Positions 5,604-6,697 of a stretch of 6,697 bases of DNA are shown here, one piece after another. The notes under the pieces are model-generated. The model saw nothing but the letters and a program-made list of their open reading frames with translations. It did no database searches and was not told the origin of the DNA. The translations under genes and the position numbers were made by a program. The stretch is from Gemmatimonadales bacterium. Lineage in GTDB: Bacteria > Gemmatimonadota > Gemmatimonadetes > Gemmatimonadales > GWC2-71-9. Location: the NCBI GenBank assembly GCA_025924275.1, contig JAICEH010000116.1:1-6697 (forward strand), written 5' to 3'. Numbering within the stretch: the stretch's first letter is position 1; every line of letters starts with the position of its first letter.

Positions 5604-6697
<1,094 letters not shown>

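Overview
The window is about 70% G+C, and nearly all of it is protein-coding. It contains six recognisable genes. Five are on the minus strand (one cut by the left edge) and one is on the plus strand (cut by the right edge). I see no mobile element, CRISPR array, tRNA or rRNA. The high G+C, the diderm-restricted envelope gene pair, the three-polypeptide transhydrogenase and the G/C-rich short tandem repeats suggest a diderm such as a member of Gemmatimonadota. That assignment is inference; no marker gene here proves it.

Left part (1-1644, minus strand): the proton-translocating NAD(P) transhydrogenase operon in its three-gene form. The order is pntAa (soluble NAD(H)-binding domain I), pntAb (short membrane part of the alpha subunit) and pntB (cut by the window edge). 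The genes overlap by 4 nt (ATGA) and 1 nt (TGATG), so they are almost certainly translated together. The complex uses the proton motive force to drive hydride transfer from NADH to NADP+ and so supplies NADPH.

Middle part (1739-5466, minus strand): a tight three-gene unit. In transcription order it holds a secreted PQQ-dependent-type sugar/sorbosone dehydrogenase, a small multi-membrane-span protein resembling family TIGR03546 (DUF2062-like), and a large membrane-anchored protein resembling TIGR03545. The gaps are 6 nt and a 4-nt ATGA overlap. TIGR03545 and TIGR03546 are known as a paired, uncharacterised, envelope-associated couple. The N-terminus of the large protein looks AsmA-like, and it ends in a predicted coiled coil. 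This is the least understood part of the window.

Right part (5604-6697, plus strand): a divergently transcribed ettA gene for an ABC-F ATPase that acts on the ribosome. It is cut at the Walker A motif of its second ATPase domain.

The non-coding stretches are short (94 and 137 nt), but both carry or adjoin heptanucleotide tandem repeats based on GGGGAGC. One copy lies inside the 3' end of the TIGR03545-like gene and encodes its C-terminal tail. The other lies between the two divergent genes, in inverted orientation, next to a 12-bp inverted repeat. An octanucleotide repeat sits in the N-terminal linker of the dehydrogenase. Three low-confidence TAnnnT -10 elements lie upstream of pntAa, the dehydrogenase gene and ettA.
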